From an uncultured Gammaproteobacteria bacterium (GTDB lineage Bacteria > Pseudomonadota > Gammaproteobacteria > Eutrophobiales > Eutrophobiaceae), in the NCBI GenBank assembly GCA_951812995.1, contig CATOTD010000014.1:114884-178883 (forward strand): a DNA stretch of 64,000 bases, in the 5' to 3' direction. The position numbers and the translations under genes are program-made. The notes under the pieces were generated by a model. It worked only from the letters and a program-made list of their open reading frames with translations, did not search any database and was not told where the DNA came from. Positions within the stretch are counted from its first letter, which is position 1; every line of letters begins with the position of its first letter. Shown piece after piece: positions 25,295-35,623 of this stretch.

Positions 25295-27642
25295 TTAAAT
25301 CACTTCAAAATAACTGGCGAATTTATTAATAATGTCCTGATGATCAACGTTGTAGAGCGTCATGTAGACCAACGTGTTGTCGTCTGCGCTGACGATATTG
25401 GCATGGTCGCCGTTATAGAGCACCGCCAGACCCAGGGCGGCCAGCGTTGTCTCATCACCATTCACGGTATCTATTTGAATACGGTCGTCTTGGCCCGAGT
25501 TAAAGTCGGTAATGGTAGTCGGCATCTGCGGCCAGCGCATTAGTGTCCAGTACAAACATATCCTCACCCGCGCCGCCGCTAAGGTGGTCATTGCCCGCAC
25601 CGCCGGTAAGCCGGTTGTCATACTCATCGCCGGTTAGCGTGTCGGCGTGGGCGGTACCGATGACGTTTTCGATATTGAGCAAAACATCACCCGCCGCCCA
25701 GCCGCCAGCGTTCTGCGTATTGTCGGCCAAGTTTACCGTGACCCCAGCACTGGACTGGTCATAGCTCACGGTATCGACACCGCCCTTGCCATCGATAAGG
25801 TCAGTATTGGCGGTGATTTGGGCACCTTGAAAGGTCTCATCGGTGTCATCGCCAATAGTCTCGTCGCTGTTGAAGTTCACGCTGTGTACTGTGGCGGTGG
25901 AGTCTAGCCCGTCCGCATCAGTCAAGACGATCGAAAATTCGCGCACGCCATTGTTGGCACCCACGGTATTGCGATAGCGCAAGGCGGCGAGAATGGCCTT
26001 GACCTCTATGGTGGTGAACTCGCCGCCGCCGTTTTTAGTCAGCGTGATGGTGTCGTCGGCATCAACCCAGGCAATGTCGATGCCGGTGATACCGGCAATC
26101 GCCACATTGTTCGCGCTGGTATCGCCGCCGCCGATGGCGAGGGCCAGGTCCGCATCCATAGCATTGCTACCATAGACCAGTCGCTCGTTGATGGCATCCA
26201 GGCCCGTTGCGGTAATGGTGATGGTGCTTATCGTAGGAAATAGCGGCAGTTCAATGATCTGTACCCCGTCATCATTGTCGGCGGCGACCAGGGCGTAGGT
26301 ACTAACACCGATCTTCACCGTGGTGATTGTATATGGGTCACCCAGTGTGGTGAATATAGCTCCATCGGTAATCGTGGCCGTGGGCGAGGGATTGTTCGGG
26401 TCGGAAATGTTGAGTATCTGTACCCCGTTATACTCAGAGGAAGTGATCAGGGCGTAGGGAATGCCGCCGATGACCACCGTAGTGATGGACTCTGGAGAAT
26501 CCAGCTTGGTGTTGGGATCAAAGTCGTCAATATTGCCCCTTGCCACTGGTGCCGATAAGGCGACCTCATCGCCCGCTGTGGCCTTGGCTCCCAAGACCAC
26601 ACCCGCACCCAGTGCCGCATCGTTGACTATGCTGTAGGCAGTTTTAAGTGCCAGGGTCGGCGGGATAGTGTAGATAAAATGATCGTCCGTCAACGCCGCC
26701 TCCACGACCCCGATCAGCGTGATGGTGCCGGTAGGGGTGGTAATGACTGTATTGCCATTGCCATCATCAAGCGTTGCGCCCTGCACAGCTATCAGGTTGG
26801 CAAAGCCAGGAATGGCAGACAGATCGATTTTATTATTACCGGTGTTAAAATCAGTAATGGTGTCATTGCTGTGACCTGCGGCAAAGACAAAGGTATCATC
26901 GTCCGCCCCGCCCGTTAAGGTGTCATCCCCGGCCCCGCCGCTAAGCGTGTCATCCCCGGCCCCGCCGCTAAGCGTGTCATCCCCGGCCCCGCCGCTAAGG
27001 TGGTCATTGCCCGCCCCGCCGTCTAACCGGTTGCCATCATTATTGCCGATAAGCACATCGATATGCGCCGAGCCAATGAGGTTTTCGATATTGAAGAGTA
27101 CATCGCCCGCGGCCTCGCTACCGACTTGTGCGCCGACCTCGTTTAGATTGACATACACACCAGTTACGCCCACAACCGCAGTCGCCAGCCCATAGGCGGG
27201 GTATGCTGCCACGGTGTACCGCGTCACTGCCACTGCCGCCGCATACGAGGCCGTATCTGTGCCATCGCCGCCGTCCAGCCTATCGGCACCCGCACCGCCG
27301 CTAAGGTGGTCATTGCCATCGCCGCCGTCCAGCCGATTGACCTCAGCATTGCCGATAAGCACATCAGCCTGCGCCGAGCCAATCAGGTTTTCGATATTGG
27401 AGAGTGTATCGTCCGTGGCATCCGTGTTGCCAAGGGTCTGTGCCGTGCCTACCTTGTTCAGATTGACATACACGCCAGTCACACCCGTGACTTCGCCCGC
27501 CAGCCCGTTGGGTAAATCCGCCGCTACGATGTACGGCGCAACCGCCACCGCACTGGCATACGAGACGGTATCATCGCCATCGCCGCCGTCCAATGTGTCA
27601 CCACCCGCACCGCCGATAAGCACGTCATCGCCATCGCCGCCG
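25295..27642 (-). pseudogene. C-terminal remnant of a second RTX/LVIVD adhesin, frameshifted
   Basis: About 780 codons of the same architecture as the giant gene: RTX repeats with VTGVYVNLN segments, three GGAGDDTLS nonapeptides at 26929-27010, [27 protein letters not shown] at 26679, only two LVIVD repeats (near 26285 and 26450), an Ig-like part, then the C-terminal tail. At about 25520 one extra base shifts the frame inside what should read DADTITDFNSGQ; the tail continues in the next frame to 25295. The 5' end is joined at 27642 to unrelated sequence, so the N-terminus is lost. It is transcribed toward the giant gene and probably represents an older, truncated neighbour. Confidence 0.8.
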
Positions 27643-27798
27643 GCTTGCCATGCACACCGCGAAACCAATCATAAGATTCCAGCGACCCTTTTTCATAATT
27701 CGGATATTTGAAGTGCGTAATCCGGTCACCATGCAACCAGCCGCTCTCGACCTCTGTAATCGTTACCGCGCTCGGGCGGTTGTTGGCTTCAGTAATCT
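27643..27798 (-). pseudogene. Orphan coding fragment between IS5 copy 1 and the RTX remnant
   Basis: 52 codons are open on the minus strand, including WLHGDRITHFKYPNYEKGS and ESYDWFRGVHGKP. The frame does not continue into the RTX remnant, and the 5' side is cut by the IS end at 27799. The family is not recognised. It is probably a piece of a third gene stranded by rearrangement. Confidence 0.4.
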
Positions 27799-29097
27799 GT
27801 AGACCTCGAACAACGCTGATTCTGGATGGATTTTGACGCGAGCACCAGTCGTTGTCACCCGCATAGTGGGTGTGAAGGTCAAGGTCGGTGGTATTTGAGG
27901 CTGTGTTGCGCTGTTTGGGTCTGCCAGGGCGGGTATTTCCGGAATTTGGGCGGAGTCAGGCTGTGGCCTGTCGTCGCTCGTGGAAGATGAGACGGCGGAA
28001 GTTGTAGCTCAGGTTGGCCATGGTCATGCGGGCCTTCGCACGGGTTTGGCCGATTGAGCGGATGGTCAGAGCCATGGGCCCTTTCTCGTAGCCGAACACA
28101 GGCGCGGATGGCGGAGCGTGTCGCGTTGCCCCGACGAATATGCCTGGCCATGGGTTTGCCGCGTGGCTTCTTGCGGTGAATGTGTGAGCGGTACCCTTGC
28201 GCCTTCAGCCAAGCCTCATTCCTGGCCGAGCGGTACCCGGTATCGGCCCAAACCGCCTTCGAGCTGTTTGTCTCGTCCAGAACCGAGGAGCGTTCATGCC
28301 CGTCGTAGCGAGCCGCATTCGTGCCAGTCTCACCCCGGATGAAGCGCCATTTGCGGTCAATGGACACGTGGTTCTTGTACCCAAAGTGCGGAACCGAAAT
28401 ATCGACAAGGCCAGTATCCTCCTCACCCTCCTTGGTCGTCTTGGCCTTTGAATACTTGACCGTCCAACGCGCATCGGTGTCTTTCTGCGCCACCTTGGAC
28501 AGATCATCGGGCCAGATGTCAGATGCGGCCTCACCTGCCTTGGCGCGCGCTTTCTCTTCTTTCGTCATCCGCTGGCGCGGGGCAAAGACCAACGTGGCAT
28601 CCACAATCTGACCGCCGGTAGGTTTGTATCCCCGCGCGCACAGCTGAGCTTCAAACGCGGCAAACAGGGCCTTGAAGACACCCGCCTAGGTCAGCTTCTC
28701 TCTGAAAAGCCAGATCGTCTTCTGATCAGGTGTCGGCTCCCCGATTTGAAATCCCAGGAAACGCAACCAACTGAAACGGTCACGAATGAGAAACTCCATC
28801 CGCTCATCGCTCAGATTGTGCATCAAGGCCAGCACCAGCACCTTGAACATCACAACGGCATCATAGGGCGGACGACCCCCTTTGGGACGTTCCCCATAGC
28901 CAAGTGTTTCAACAAGAACTGGGCGAAACACTTCGAAATCAACGTGCCGCTCCAAAACCTCAAGCGGATATCCCATCGCCGAAAGCCGCGCCAAATGATC
29001 CGTCAAATCAAACAATCCAGGTGCGGGCATAAACAAAATCCTCCCACATCAAGTGAATCAGACCGTACCACAAAATGTACGGTTTTTAGAGGCTTCC
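27799..29097 (-). mobile_element. IS5-family element, copy 1 (1299 bp)
   Basis: Ends match the other three copies: outer words GGAAGCCTCTAAAAAC and the complement of GTTGTTCGAGGTCTCC, with one base changed at 27800. The length is exactly 1299 bp, as in the other copies. Flanking bases (ATCT and AAGT) do not form a target duplication, and the two flanks belong to different broken genes, so a deletion or recombination followed insertion. Confidence 0.85.
27956..29036 (-). pseudogene. IS5-family transposase, copy 1, amber stop and shared C-terminal frameshift
   Basis: Starts at the TTG or ATG beginning (M)[20 protein letters not shown] is changed to TAG after WLFREKLT at about 28687, a stop shared only with copy 2. 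The catalytic Asp region VDATLVFAPRQ and WADTGYRS are present. Near 28095-28105 a deletion shared by all four copies removes the RAxVEHVF motif with the catalytic Glu and shifts the frame. In the original frame the tail would end at 27956 with FRRLIFHERRQATA. Confidence 0.85.
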
Positions 29098-29700
29098 AAG
29101 TCATCAACAAGGCTGTCTTATTTGGCACTGGGCGTGAACCTGGACGGGCACAAAGCGCTTTTAGGGCTGTGGCTGTCAGAGCACGAAGGTGCCAAGTTCT
29201 GGCTCAATGTCTTGACCGAACTCCATAACCGCGGTGTACGAGACATCCTGATTGCCTGTGTTGACGGACTCAAGAGTTTTCCTGATCTCATCAATACCGT
29301 CTACCCGCAAACCCGCATCTAGCGATGCATTGTGCATAGGATCAGGCACGCGATGCAGTATGTTACCTGGAAGGACTACAAGGCGGTTGTAGTCGACTTG
29401 TAGCAAATCTACCAGTCAGCTACGGAGGCGGAAGCACTGTTGGTGCTTGATGTCTTTGGTGACGAATGGGATGCCAAATACCCTAAGACCAGCCGTTCCT
29501 GGCAGAGTCATTGGCAGAACCTCAACACCCTGTTTGATTACCCGCAGGACATGCGCAAGACAATCTATACCACCAACGCCATTGCATCGCTCAACAGCGT
29601 CATCAGGAAAGCCATCAAAAAACGTAAGTTGTTTCCAACCGATGACGCTACCAGAAAGGTGAGCTATCTGGCCATTCAAGATGCATCAAAGCAGTGGTCA
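29098..29700 (+). pseudogene. IS256-family transposase remnant 1
   Basis: The C-terminal half of a mutator-type transposase: [48 protein letters not shown] and IYTTNAIASLNSVIRKA match the IS256 family closely. It is cut at the left by IS5 copy 1, frameshifted near 29118, and contains in-frame stops after VYPQTRI (29320s) and at 29401. It ends abruptly near 29700 against a different gene. It is inactive. Confidence 0.85.
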
Positions 29701-29987
29701 TGCCACCACTAAACAGTCTTGTCCTTGCGCAATCTCCAGCTTGTGCGATACAAGCACTGCAATATGGTGAGTCGGCCTTCAGCATGCAATGTCATATCGA
29801 GCTTATAGATTCGACTGTTGCAGACTGGAGCAGGGTGCTGGCATACGCACAATCACTGGACAAGACACTAGGTGCGGGTGCATTGCAAAAATTGGATACT
29901 GAAGTAGAAAAATACATGCCCGACTTCAATAACTCAGCCAAGTTGATATACAATAATTTTATCGCGCAGTTAAAAAAGCGTCCCTGA
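29697..29987 (+). pseudogene. C-terminal fragment of a GMP-synthase-like glutamine amidotransferase
   Basis: About 96 codons from MPPLNSLVLAQSPACAIQAL. The segment YGESAFSMQCHIELIDSTV resembles the FQ(F/Y)HxE catalytic His/Glu region of class I glutamine amidotransferases, here CHIE, where the usual phenylalanine or tyrosine is cysteine. The oxyanion and nucleophile Cys half is missing because the IS256 remnant abuts it. The stop overlaps the next start (TGATG at 29985-29989). It is probably inactive. Confidence 0.65.
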
Positions 29988-30163
29988 TGAAAACAACAAC
30001 AGCAAGCCTTGTATTATTTATTGTGATCGTGCTTTGTGGTTACGTTGTCGCTAATGGTACCGGTGTAATAAAGATAGCTAGTTTTATCATGGGTATTTTG
30101 GCGACCATACTATCCATCTATCTATTGGAAAAACAAAGATCCAAAAAACTAAGAGGCATCTGA
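29987..30163 (+). CDS. Small two-helix membrane protein, probable cassette gene
   Basis: 58 codons from ATG at 29987. Two hydrophobic stretches (residues about 7-22 and 31-46) suggest two membrane helices, followed by a basic EKQRSKK tail. The annotated frame ends at TGA 30161. If the A6 run near 30144 had one more A, the frame would continue through SKSPEQIMQEADEVAKADEKKS to a TAA at 30228, inside the attC-like site, where cassette genes usually end. The longer form is therefore probably the original, and this gene may be frameshifted. Function unknown. Confidence 0.5.
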   Translation: MKTTTASLVLFIVIVLCGYVVANGTGVIKIASFIMGILATILSIYLLEKQRSKKLRGI

Positions 30164-30225
30164 GTAAGTCACCGGAACAAATAATGCAAGAAGCCGATGA
30201 AGTAGCAAAGGCCGATGAGAAAAAG

Positions 30226-30282
30226 TCATAACAAGGCCAGCCCAGAGGGGTGCCAAAACCACCGCTGTTTGAGGCGTTATGA
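30226..30282 (+). other. attC-like integron recombination site
   Basis: A 57-bp imperfect palindrome: outer arms TCATAAC (30226-30232) and GTTATGA (30276-30282) are perfectly complementary, inner CCAGC and GCTGT also pair, and the 3' arm has the core-site form GTTRRRY. The length matches the short attC class. The frame-corrected upstream gene stops inside the 5' arm, and the next gene begins 45 bases downstream. No integrase is in the window. Confidence 0.4.
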
Positions 30283-30631
30283 TCGTTAAGACAAGATACA
30301 GAAGTATTTGAAACGAAAAGAATAGAATGGAAATTAAACACGATTTATACCTTGGCAATTGCGAAGATGTGCTAAAAAAACTCCCTGATAATTCAGTAGA
30401 TTTGATTTTTACATCTCCTCCATATGCAGATCAAAGAAAAAAACATACGGCGGGATTCATCCTGATGATTATGTAGAGTGGTTTTTACCAAAAACCGAGC
30501 AAATGTTGAGGGTACTGAAACCAACAGGTACTTTATGTGCTTAATATCAAAGAGAAGGGGATTATATACTTGACTCCAATAGATAACCCGTATAATCTAA
30601 CATAAAAATGCAATAAAACGGAGGGTCATCA

Positions 30632-31555
30632 ATGAAAGACAATACCATATCCACATTTGAGTTATTTCGCCAGTTTCCGGATGCTGAAGCCGCTAGATTG
30701 TATTTTGAGGGACAACGCTGGGGAGATTACATATCCTGTCCTCATTGTGGGGAATTTAAGCGTATTACCCCGCGCAAAGGAAAGCGGACAGGATATTACT
30801 TATGCCGGGACTGTAAGAGTGAGTTTACAGTGAGAACCGGCACTATCTTTGAACGTTCTCATGTACCACTACATAAATGGCTATATGCTATTTACTTAAC
30901 TGTCACCTCGCGCAAGGGCATATCTAGCTTGCAGTTATCTAAACAAATCGGAGTAACCCAAAAGACCGCCTGGTTTATGCAGGCCCGCATTCGTGAAACC
31001 TGTAACGATAATACAGATAATTTACTTTCTGGCATTGTTGAGATCGATGAGACCTATATCGGTGGGAAGGAACATAACAAACACAAGAAAGCCCGCGCAG
31101 GCCGTGGCGTAGCTGGCAAGCAGGTAGTGGTCGGAATGCGTGAGCGCGGTGGCCGCACAAGGGCTAAGCCTATCCCATCAACTGATATACCGACCCTACA
31201 CAAAGAGATTGGCTGTTCAGTGGAATATGGTGCCACCATTTACACAGATGAACACAGGTCATATCAGCATTTACAGTCTGCTTATCAGCATGGTACGGTA
31301 ACCCATAGTGCGGGAGAATATGTGGGTTCAAACAACATTCATACCAATAGCATTGAAAGTGTCTGGGCTTTACTCAAACGCGGTCTGTATGGGGTATGGC
31401 ATCATGCTAGCACTAAACACTTACATCGCTATGTGAACGAAGTGACTTTTAGACTGAATAACGGACCATGTAAGTTACCAACCAATCAACGTATAGAATC
31501 ACTTATAAGCAACGCGATAGGTAAACGGATTACCTATCGCGAGGTGCTAGCATGA
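30632..31555 (+). CDS. IS1595-family transposase
   Basis: 307 codons with GGAGG just upstream. The N-terminal zinc ribbon has CPHCGE and YYLCRDCKSEF (residues about 36-68). The catalytic core shows EIDETYIGGKE, TIYTDEHRSY and SIESVWALLKRGLYGVWHHA, the pattern typical of ISXO2-like transposases. The length is normal and the frame intact, so it may still be active on its own ends. Confidence 0.9.
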   Translation: MKDNTISTFELFRQFPDAEAARLYFEGQRWGDYISCPHCGEFKRITPRKGKRTGYYLCRDCKSEFTVRTGTIFERSHVPLHKWLYAIYLTVTSRKGISSLQLSKQIGVTQKTAWFMQARIRETCNDNTDNLLSGIVEIDETYIGGKEHNKHKKARAGRGVAGKQVVVGMRERGGRTRAKPIPSTDIPTLHKEIGCSVEYGATIYTDEHRSYQHLQSAYQHGTVTHSAGEYVGSNNIHTNSIESVWALLKRGLYGVWHHASTKHLHRYVNEVTFRLNNGPCKLPTNQRIESLISNAIGKRITYREVLA

Positions 31556-31595
31556 GCAAAGCAATGGAAATAGAATGCGGATATACAGGACGATA

Positions 31596-31915
31596 ATGAG
31601 AGAAGGTTACATCAAAGACTATATAAGTGGTGAAGAAGTAAAAGCTACGCCAGAAGAAGTAGAAGCAGTACAAGTCTTTTCCGAAACACTTGTCGAAGAT
31701 TACGGATACCCCAAAGAACAATTACAAACACGACCACAGTGGCGTGTAAAAGTAAGGCCATCTGATACCAAAAAAGAGTATCCGCTTGATATTGCAGTAT
31801 TCAACAAAGATAAAAAACCGATAAAAACCTTTTTATTGTCGTTGCGTGCAAACGAAAGACAAGAAAAGATGGTTTAACCCAAAATGGAGTGCAATTGAAA
31901 AATTGCATAAGGTAA
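31596..31915 (+). pseudogene. Passenger gene: HsdR N-terminal-like nuclease domain fragment
   Basis: From ATG 31596: MREGYIKDYISGEEVKATPE, then VFSETLVEDYGYPKEQLQTR and EYPLDIAVFNKDKKP. This matches the N-terminal PD-(D/E)XK domain family (HSDR_N) of restriction enzymes. After KPIK the frame is lost at about 31830. In the next frame it goes on as NLFIVVACKRKTRKDGLTQ, where the usual family motif is VVECK, so the catalytic Glu is replaced by Ala. It ends near 31915. It lies within the IS1595 ends, downstream of the transposase and on the same strand. Confidence 0.7.
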
Positions 31916-32054
31916 CAGGTGAGCATGGTGAGCTTGTTACTTGAAAAAACTAACAAATCATTGTGTTTGTATTTTGTAGTGAAGTTGGAGTAAAGTATAT
32001 AATTCCCAAAGAGAAAGTAGTTGATGGAGAAAGAAGTACTTATATTATGCAATT

Positions 32055-33353
32055 GGAAGCCTCTAAAAACCGTGCATTTTGTGGTGTGATCTGATTCACT
32101 TGATGTGGGAGGATTTTGTTTATGCACGCACCTGGATTGTTTGATTTGACGGATCATTTGGCGCGGCTTTCGGCGATGGGATATCCGCTTGAGGTTTTGG
32201 AGCGGCACGTTGATTTCGAAGTGTTTCGCCCAGTTCTTGTTGAAGCGCTTGGCTATGGGGAACGTCCCAAAGGTGGTCGCCCGCCCTATGATGCCGTTGT
32301 GATGTTCAAGGTGCTGGTGTTGGCCTCGATGCACAACCTGAGCGATGAGCGGATGGAGTTTCTCATTCGTGACCGTTTCAGTTGGTTGCGGTTCCTGGGA
32401 TTTCAAATCGGGGAGCCGACACCTGATCAGAAGACGATCTGGCTTTTCAGAGAGAAGCTGACCTAGGCGGGTGTCTTCAAGGCCCTGTTTGCCGCGTTTG
32501 AAGCTCAGCTGTGCGCGCGGGGATACAAACCGACCGGCGGTCAGATTGTGGATGCCACGTTGGTCTTTGCCCCGCGCCAGCGGATGACGAAAGAAGAGAA
32601 AGCGCGCGCCAAGGCAGGTGAGGCCGCATCTGACATCTGGCCCGATGATCTGTCCAAGGCAGCGCAGAAAGACACCGATGCGCGTTGGACGGTCAAGTAT
32701 TCAAAGGCCAAGACGACCAAGGATGGTGAGGAGGATACTGGCCTTGTCGATATTTCGGTTCCGCACTTTGGGTACAAGAACCACGTGTCCATTGACCGCA
32801 AATGGCGCTTCATCCGGGGTGAGACTGGCACGAATGCGGCTCGCTACGACGGGCATGAACGCTCCTCGGTTCTGGACGAGACAAACAGCTCGAAGGCGGT
32901 TTGGGCCGATGCCAGGTACCGCTCGGCCAGGAATGAGGCTTGGCTGAAGGCGCAAGGGTACCGCTCACATATCCATCGCAAGAAGCCACGCGGCAAACCC
33001 ATGGCCAGGCATATTCGTCGGGGCAACGCGACACGCTCCGCCATCCGCGCCTGTGTTCGGCTACGAGAAAGGGCCCATGGCTCTGACCATCCGCTCAATC
33101 GGCCAAACCCGTGCGAAGGCCCGCATGACCATGGCCAACCTGAGCTACAACTTCCGCCGTCTCATCTTCCACGAGCGACGACAGGCCACAGCCTGACTCC
33201 GCCCAAATTCCGGAAATACCCGCCCTGGCAGACCCAAACAGCGCGACACAGCCTCAAATACCACCGACCTTGACCTTCACACCCGCTATGCGGGTGACAA
33301 CGACTGGTGCTCGCGTCAAAACCCATCCAGAATCAGCGTTGTTCGAGGTCTCC
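32055..33353 (+). mobile_element. IS5-family element, copy 2 (1299 bp) with AATT target duplication
   Basis: Begins GGAAGCCTCTAAAAAC and ends GTTGTTCGAGGTCTCC. AATT flanks both sides (32051-32054 and 33354-33357). Removing the element and one AATT rejoins the methyltransferase frame as IMQLILAMRKQ, which fixes the boundaries exactly. It lies in the opposite orientation to copy 1. Confidence 0.95.
32122..33196 (+). pseudogene. IS5-family transposase, copy 2, amber stop
   Basis: Same as copy 1: TAG after WLFREKLT at 32464-32466, and the shared deletion of the catalytic-Glu region near 33048-33056. A unique KDGEE replaces KEGEE, and ADARYRS replaces ADTGYRS. Confidence 0.85.
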
Positions 33354-34570
33354 AATTGATTCTTGCAATGAGAAAACAAGGATGGTTATGGACAGAAGAG
33401 TTTATATGGCACAAAAAAAACTGTTATCCGGGTAAATGGCCAAATAGATTTAGAGATGCATGGGAACGACTTCTACAATTTAATAAAAACAAAAAATTTA
33501 ATATGTATCAAGAAGCAGTCATGGTGCCTATGGGTGATTGGACTAAAACAAGATTAAAAAACCTGAGCGAAACAGATAAAACAAGAGATGAATCAAAGGT
33601 TGGAAGTGGTTTTGGTAAAAATATATCTAATTGGCTTGAGCGAGATAAGGCATATCCAACAAATGTTTTGCATCTAGCCACAGAGTGCAATAATAAAAAT
33701 CACAGTGCGGCATTCCCTGAAGACCTGCCGGAATGGTTTATAAAACTTTTTACTCAGGTTGGTGATACGGTCATGGACCCCTTTATGGGATCAGGAACAA
33801 CTAATATAGTTGCTAATAGAATGCGTAGAAATTCGATTGGGATAGAGGTCGTCGAAGATTATTATAAACTGGTGAAATCTCAAATATCACCAGTGCAACT
33901 ATTTCTTTTTGCAGAAAAGGCAAAATATGAGCAGTCTTGAATTGGGTGATGTCGCGAAATATGTTGAGGATAATATTGGTTCTTTCCATGCCAAGAGGAT
34001 ATCAAGTTTAGATTCATTAAAGTTGGACAGTGTTCTGAAAAGAAAGAATCCTTACTTATTCAAAGCAAAATATGTTTTAACAGCCGACGAAATTATTCGA
34101 GGATTAGTTGGCGCACATATTTCTTCTAATGAAGAAACAATTTTCGGAGATTGGTTAGAAGGCTTGGCTATTTTTATTAACAACAAGGTTTATGATGGTT
34201 GGAAATCCGGAATACAAGGTATCGATTTAGAGTTTGATAATGATGGCATTAGATACATCGTAAACATAAAATCTGGCCCTAATTGGGGTAATAGTAGCCA
34301 AATTTCAAAAATGAAAGCTGACTTTAAAACTGCACAGAAAACATTGAGGACAAGTCATTCAAAATTATCCATAGTGTGTGTCAACGGTTGTTGCTATGGC
34401 AGAGATAACAACCCTGATAAGGGAGATTATTTCAAATACTGCGGCCAAAGATTTTGGGAGTTTATATCAGGAAATTCAAATTTATATACAGAAATTATAG
34501 AGCCATTAGGGCACAAGGCAAAAGAAAGAAATGATGATTTTTTTCAGGCGTACTCAAAACGTATCAATAA

Positions 34571-35623
34571 GGAACATCTGATTAATTAAGGATTTTCAAA
34601 CAAGTGGGCATCACTGTGCTCGATAGTAGCGAGCATTGAACGTTTTGCTCATTACTCTCTTTCATTTCTCTTGTCCCGGCCTACTGTTTTCAGCTATCGC
34701 CCCTATTCCAGGCGTACTAAGCCACTGATAGCCGTAATAATTGTTTCTTTGATAGCATAAGATTAATCAGGGCACAGTGGGCAAACAGGTGGTTCGCATT
34801 CTTGCCTGGCCCTTTGAATCTGACTTTGGTAAATCCATATTGTCGCTACATGATATGAAAGACATGCTCAACCTTGGCACGGACTTTGGATTTGTGCCGG
34901 TTTTTAGCCTTGTCCTGTTCGGTCAGTTTGCGGTGACGTGAGCCTTTGACCTGGGTGTAGTCTTTTACCTTGGGGTCATTATCCTTGAGAACGGATTGCT
35001 GACCCGCATAGGCACTATCTCCCCAAAGACGGGTCTCTTCTCCATGTAGCCGGTCTTCCATGACCTGTGAGTCGTGGACATGGGCTGGTGTGGCAACAAC
35101 GCAGTGTATCAGTTTGGTTTTGCTATCCACACCGATGTGCGCCTTCATGCCAAAGTACCATTGCTTGCCTTGTTTGGTCTGATGCCTATCAGGGTCACGG
35201 GTGTTGCTTTTGTTCTTGGTGACGGTAGGCGCATTGATGATGGTCGCATCAACAATAGTGCCTTTGGATACTTTCATGCCGTTTTCCTCCAGATAGACGG
35301 CAACAGCATCAAACAGGGCAACTCCGAGCTTGTTCTCCTCCAGCAGATGACGGAATTTACAGCGGGTGGTTGCATCTGGCATGCGTTCCATGCCCACCGG
35401 ACGGCGACCAGCACCCCGGGGGTTGGGGTAATGAGGCTCAATTACTGCAGTCAGCACTTTCCAGGGAATGAGCTGATTCATCTCTTCGAGAAATATCTCT
35501 TTGCGTGTCTGCTTGCGGTATTTCTCGAATCCAGATACTGCCAGGCTTTTTTGTTGCATCTTTTGACCCTCCACTTAAAACATTGCGGTATTATCGCATA
35601 TTATGGCATTAATCAGAGGTTCC
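34571..35623 (-). mobile_element. Second IS5-family element (1053 bp, internally deleted), ATAA duplication
   Basis: Ends GGAACATCTGATTAAT (left) and the complement of GGAACCTCTGATTAAT (right) match 15 of 16. ATAA flanks both sides (34567-34570 and 35624-35627). Excision in thought restores the nuclease frame. This is a different IS5 lineage from the 1299-bp copies. Confidence 0.9.
34717..35574 (-). pseudogene. IS5-family transposase with internal deletion and amber stop
   Basis: Starts MEGQKMQQKSLAVSGFEKYR. Between PVGMERM and PDATTRCKFRHLLEE about 40 residues normally present in the family are absent, in frame. Catalytic segments GTIVDATIINAP, LWGDSAYAGQ and RAKVEHVFHIM are all present. 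A TAG at 34846-34848 replaces a Lys codon; the frame continues RQYGFTKVRFKGPGKNANHL to TAG at 34717-34719. It is probably inactive, but unlike the 1299-bp elements it retains the R(3)E(6)K motif, apart from the Lys lost to the stop. Confidence 0.85.

Larger units (their letters stand above)
30557..32007 (+). mobile_element. IS1595-family (ISXO2-like) element with a passenger gene, 1451 bp
   Basis: The left end GGGGATTATATACTTGACTC and the complement of the right end (GGGAATTATATACTTTACTC) match at 18 of 20 positions. The 8-bp duplication AAAGAGAA occurs at 30549-30556 and 32008-32015, the size known for IS1595-family elements. It contains a DDE transposase and, behind it, a restriction-type passenger fragment. 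It lies inside the methyltransferase gene. Confidence 0.9.
30327..33940 (+). pseudogene. DNA methyltransferase of a PmeII-like type II system, split by two insertions
   Basis: Three pieces add up to one methyltransferase. Piece 1 (30327-30556) carries SVDLIFTSPPYADQR (motif IV). It has one base missing in an A run near 30435 and one extra base near 30537. Piece 2 (32008-32054) reads KEKVVDGERSTYIMQ. Piece 3 (33354-33940) begins LILAMRKQGWLWTEEF and holds DPFMGSGTTNIVANRM (motif I) and GIEVVEDYY. Motif IV before motif I is the beta-class order of N4/N6 amino-methyltransferases. Piece 1 and 2 are separated by the IS1595 element with an 8-bp duplication, and pieces 2 and 3 by IS5 copy 2 with a 4-bp duplication. 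The last 14 bases overlap the nuclease gene. The methyltransferase cannot be made intact. Confidence 0.85.

Noticed and set aside
27956..29036. Programmed frameshift in the IS5 transposase C-terminus
   Set aside because: Even with a frame change the VEH residues with the catalytic Glu are missing, so frameshifting would not give a working enzyme.
29697..29987. Intact glutamine amidotransferase
   Set aside because: Only the C-terminal quarter is present and the nucleophile half is replaced by IS256 sequence.
27799..33353. Composite transposon bounded by inverted IS5 copies 1 and 2
   Set aside because: Copy 2 alone has its own AATT duplication inside the methyltransferase, and the outer flanks (ATCT, AATT) do not match, so there is no sign that the block moved as one.
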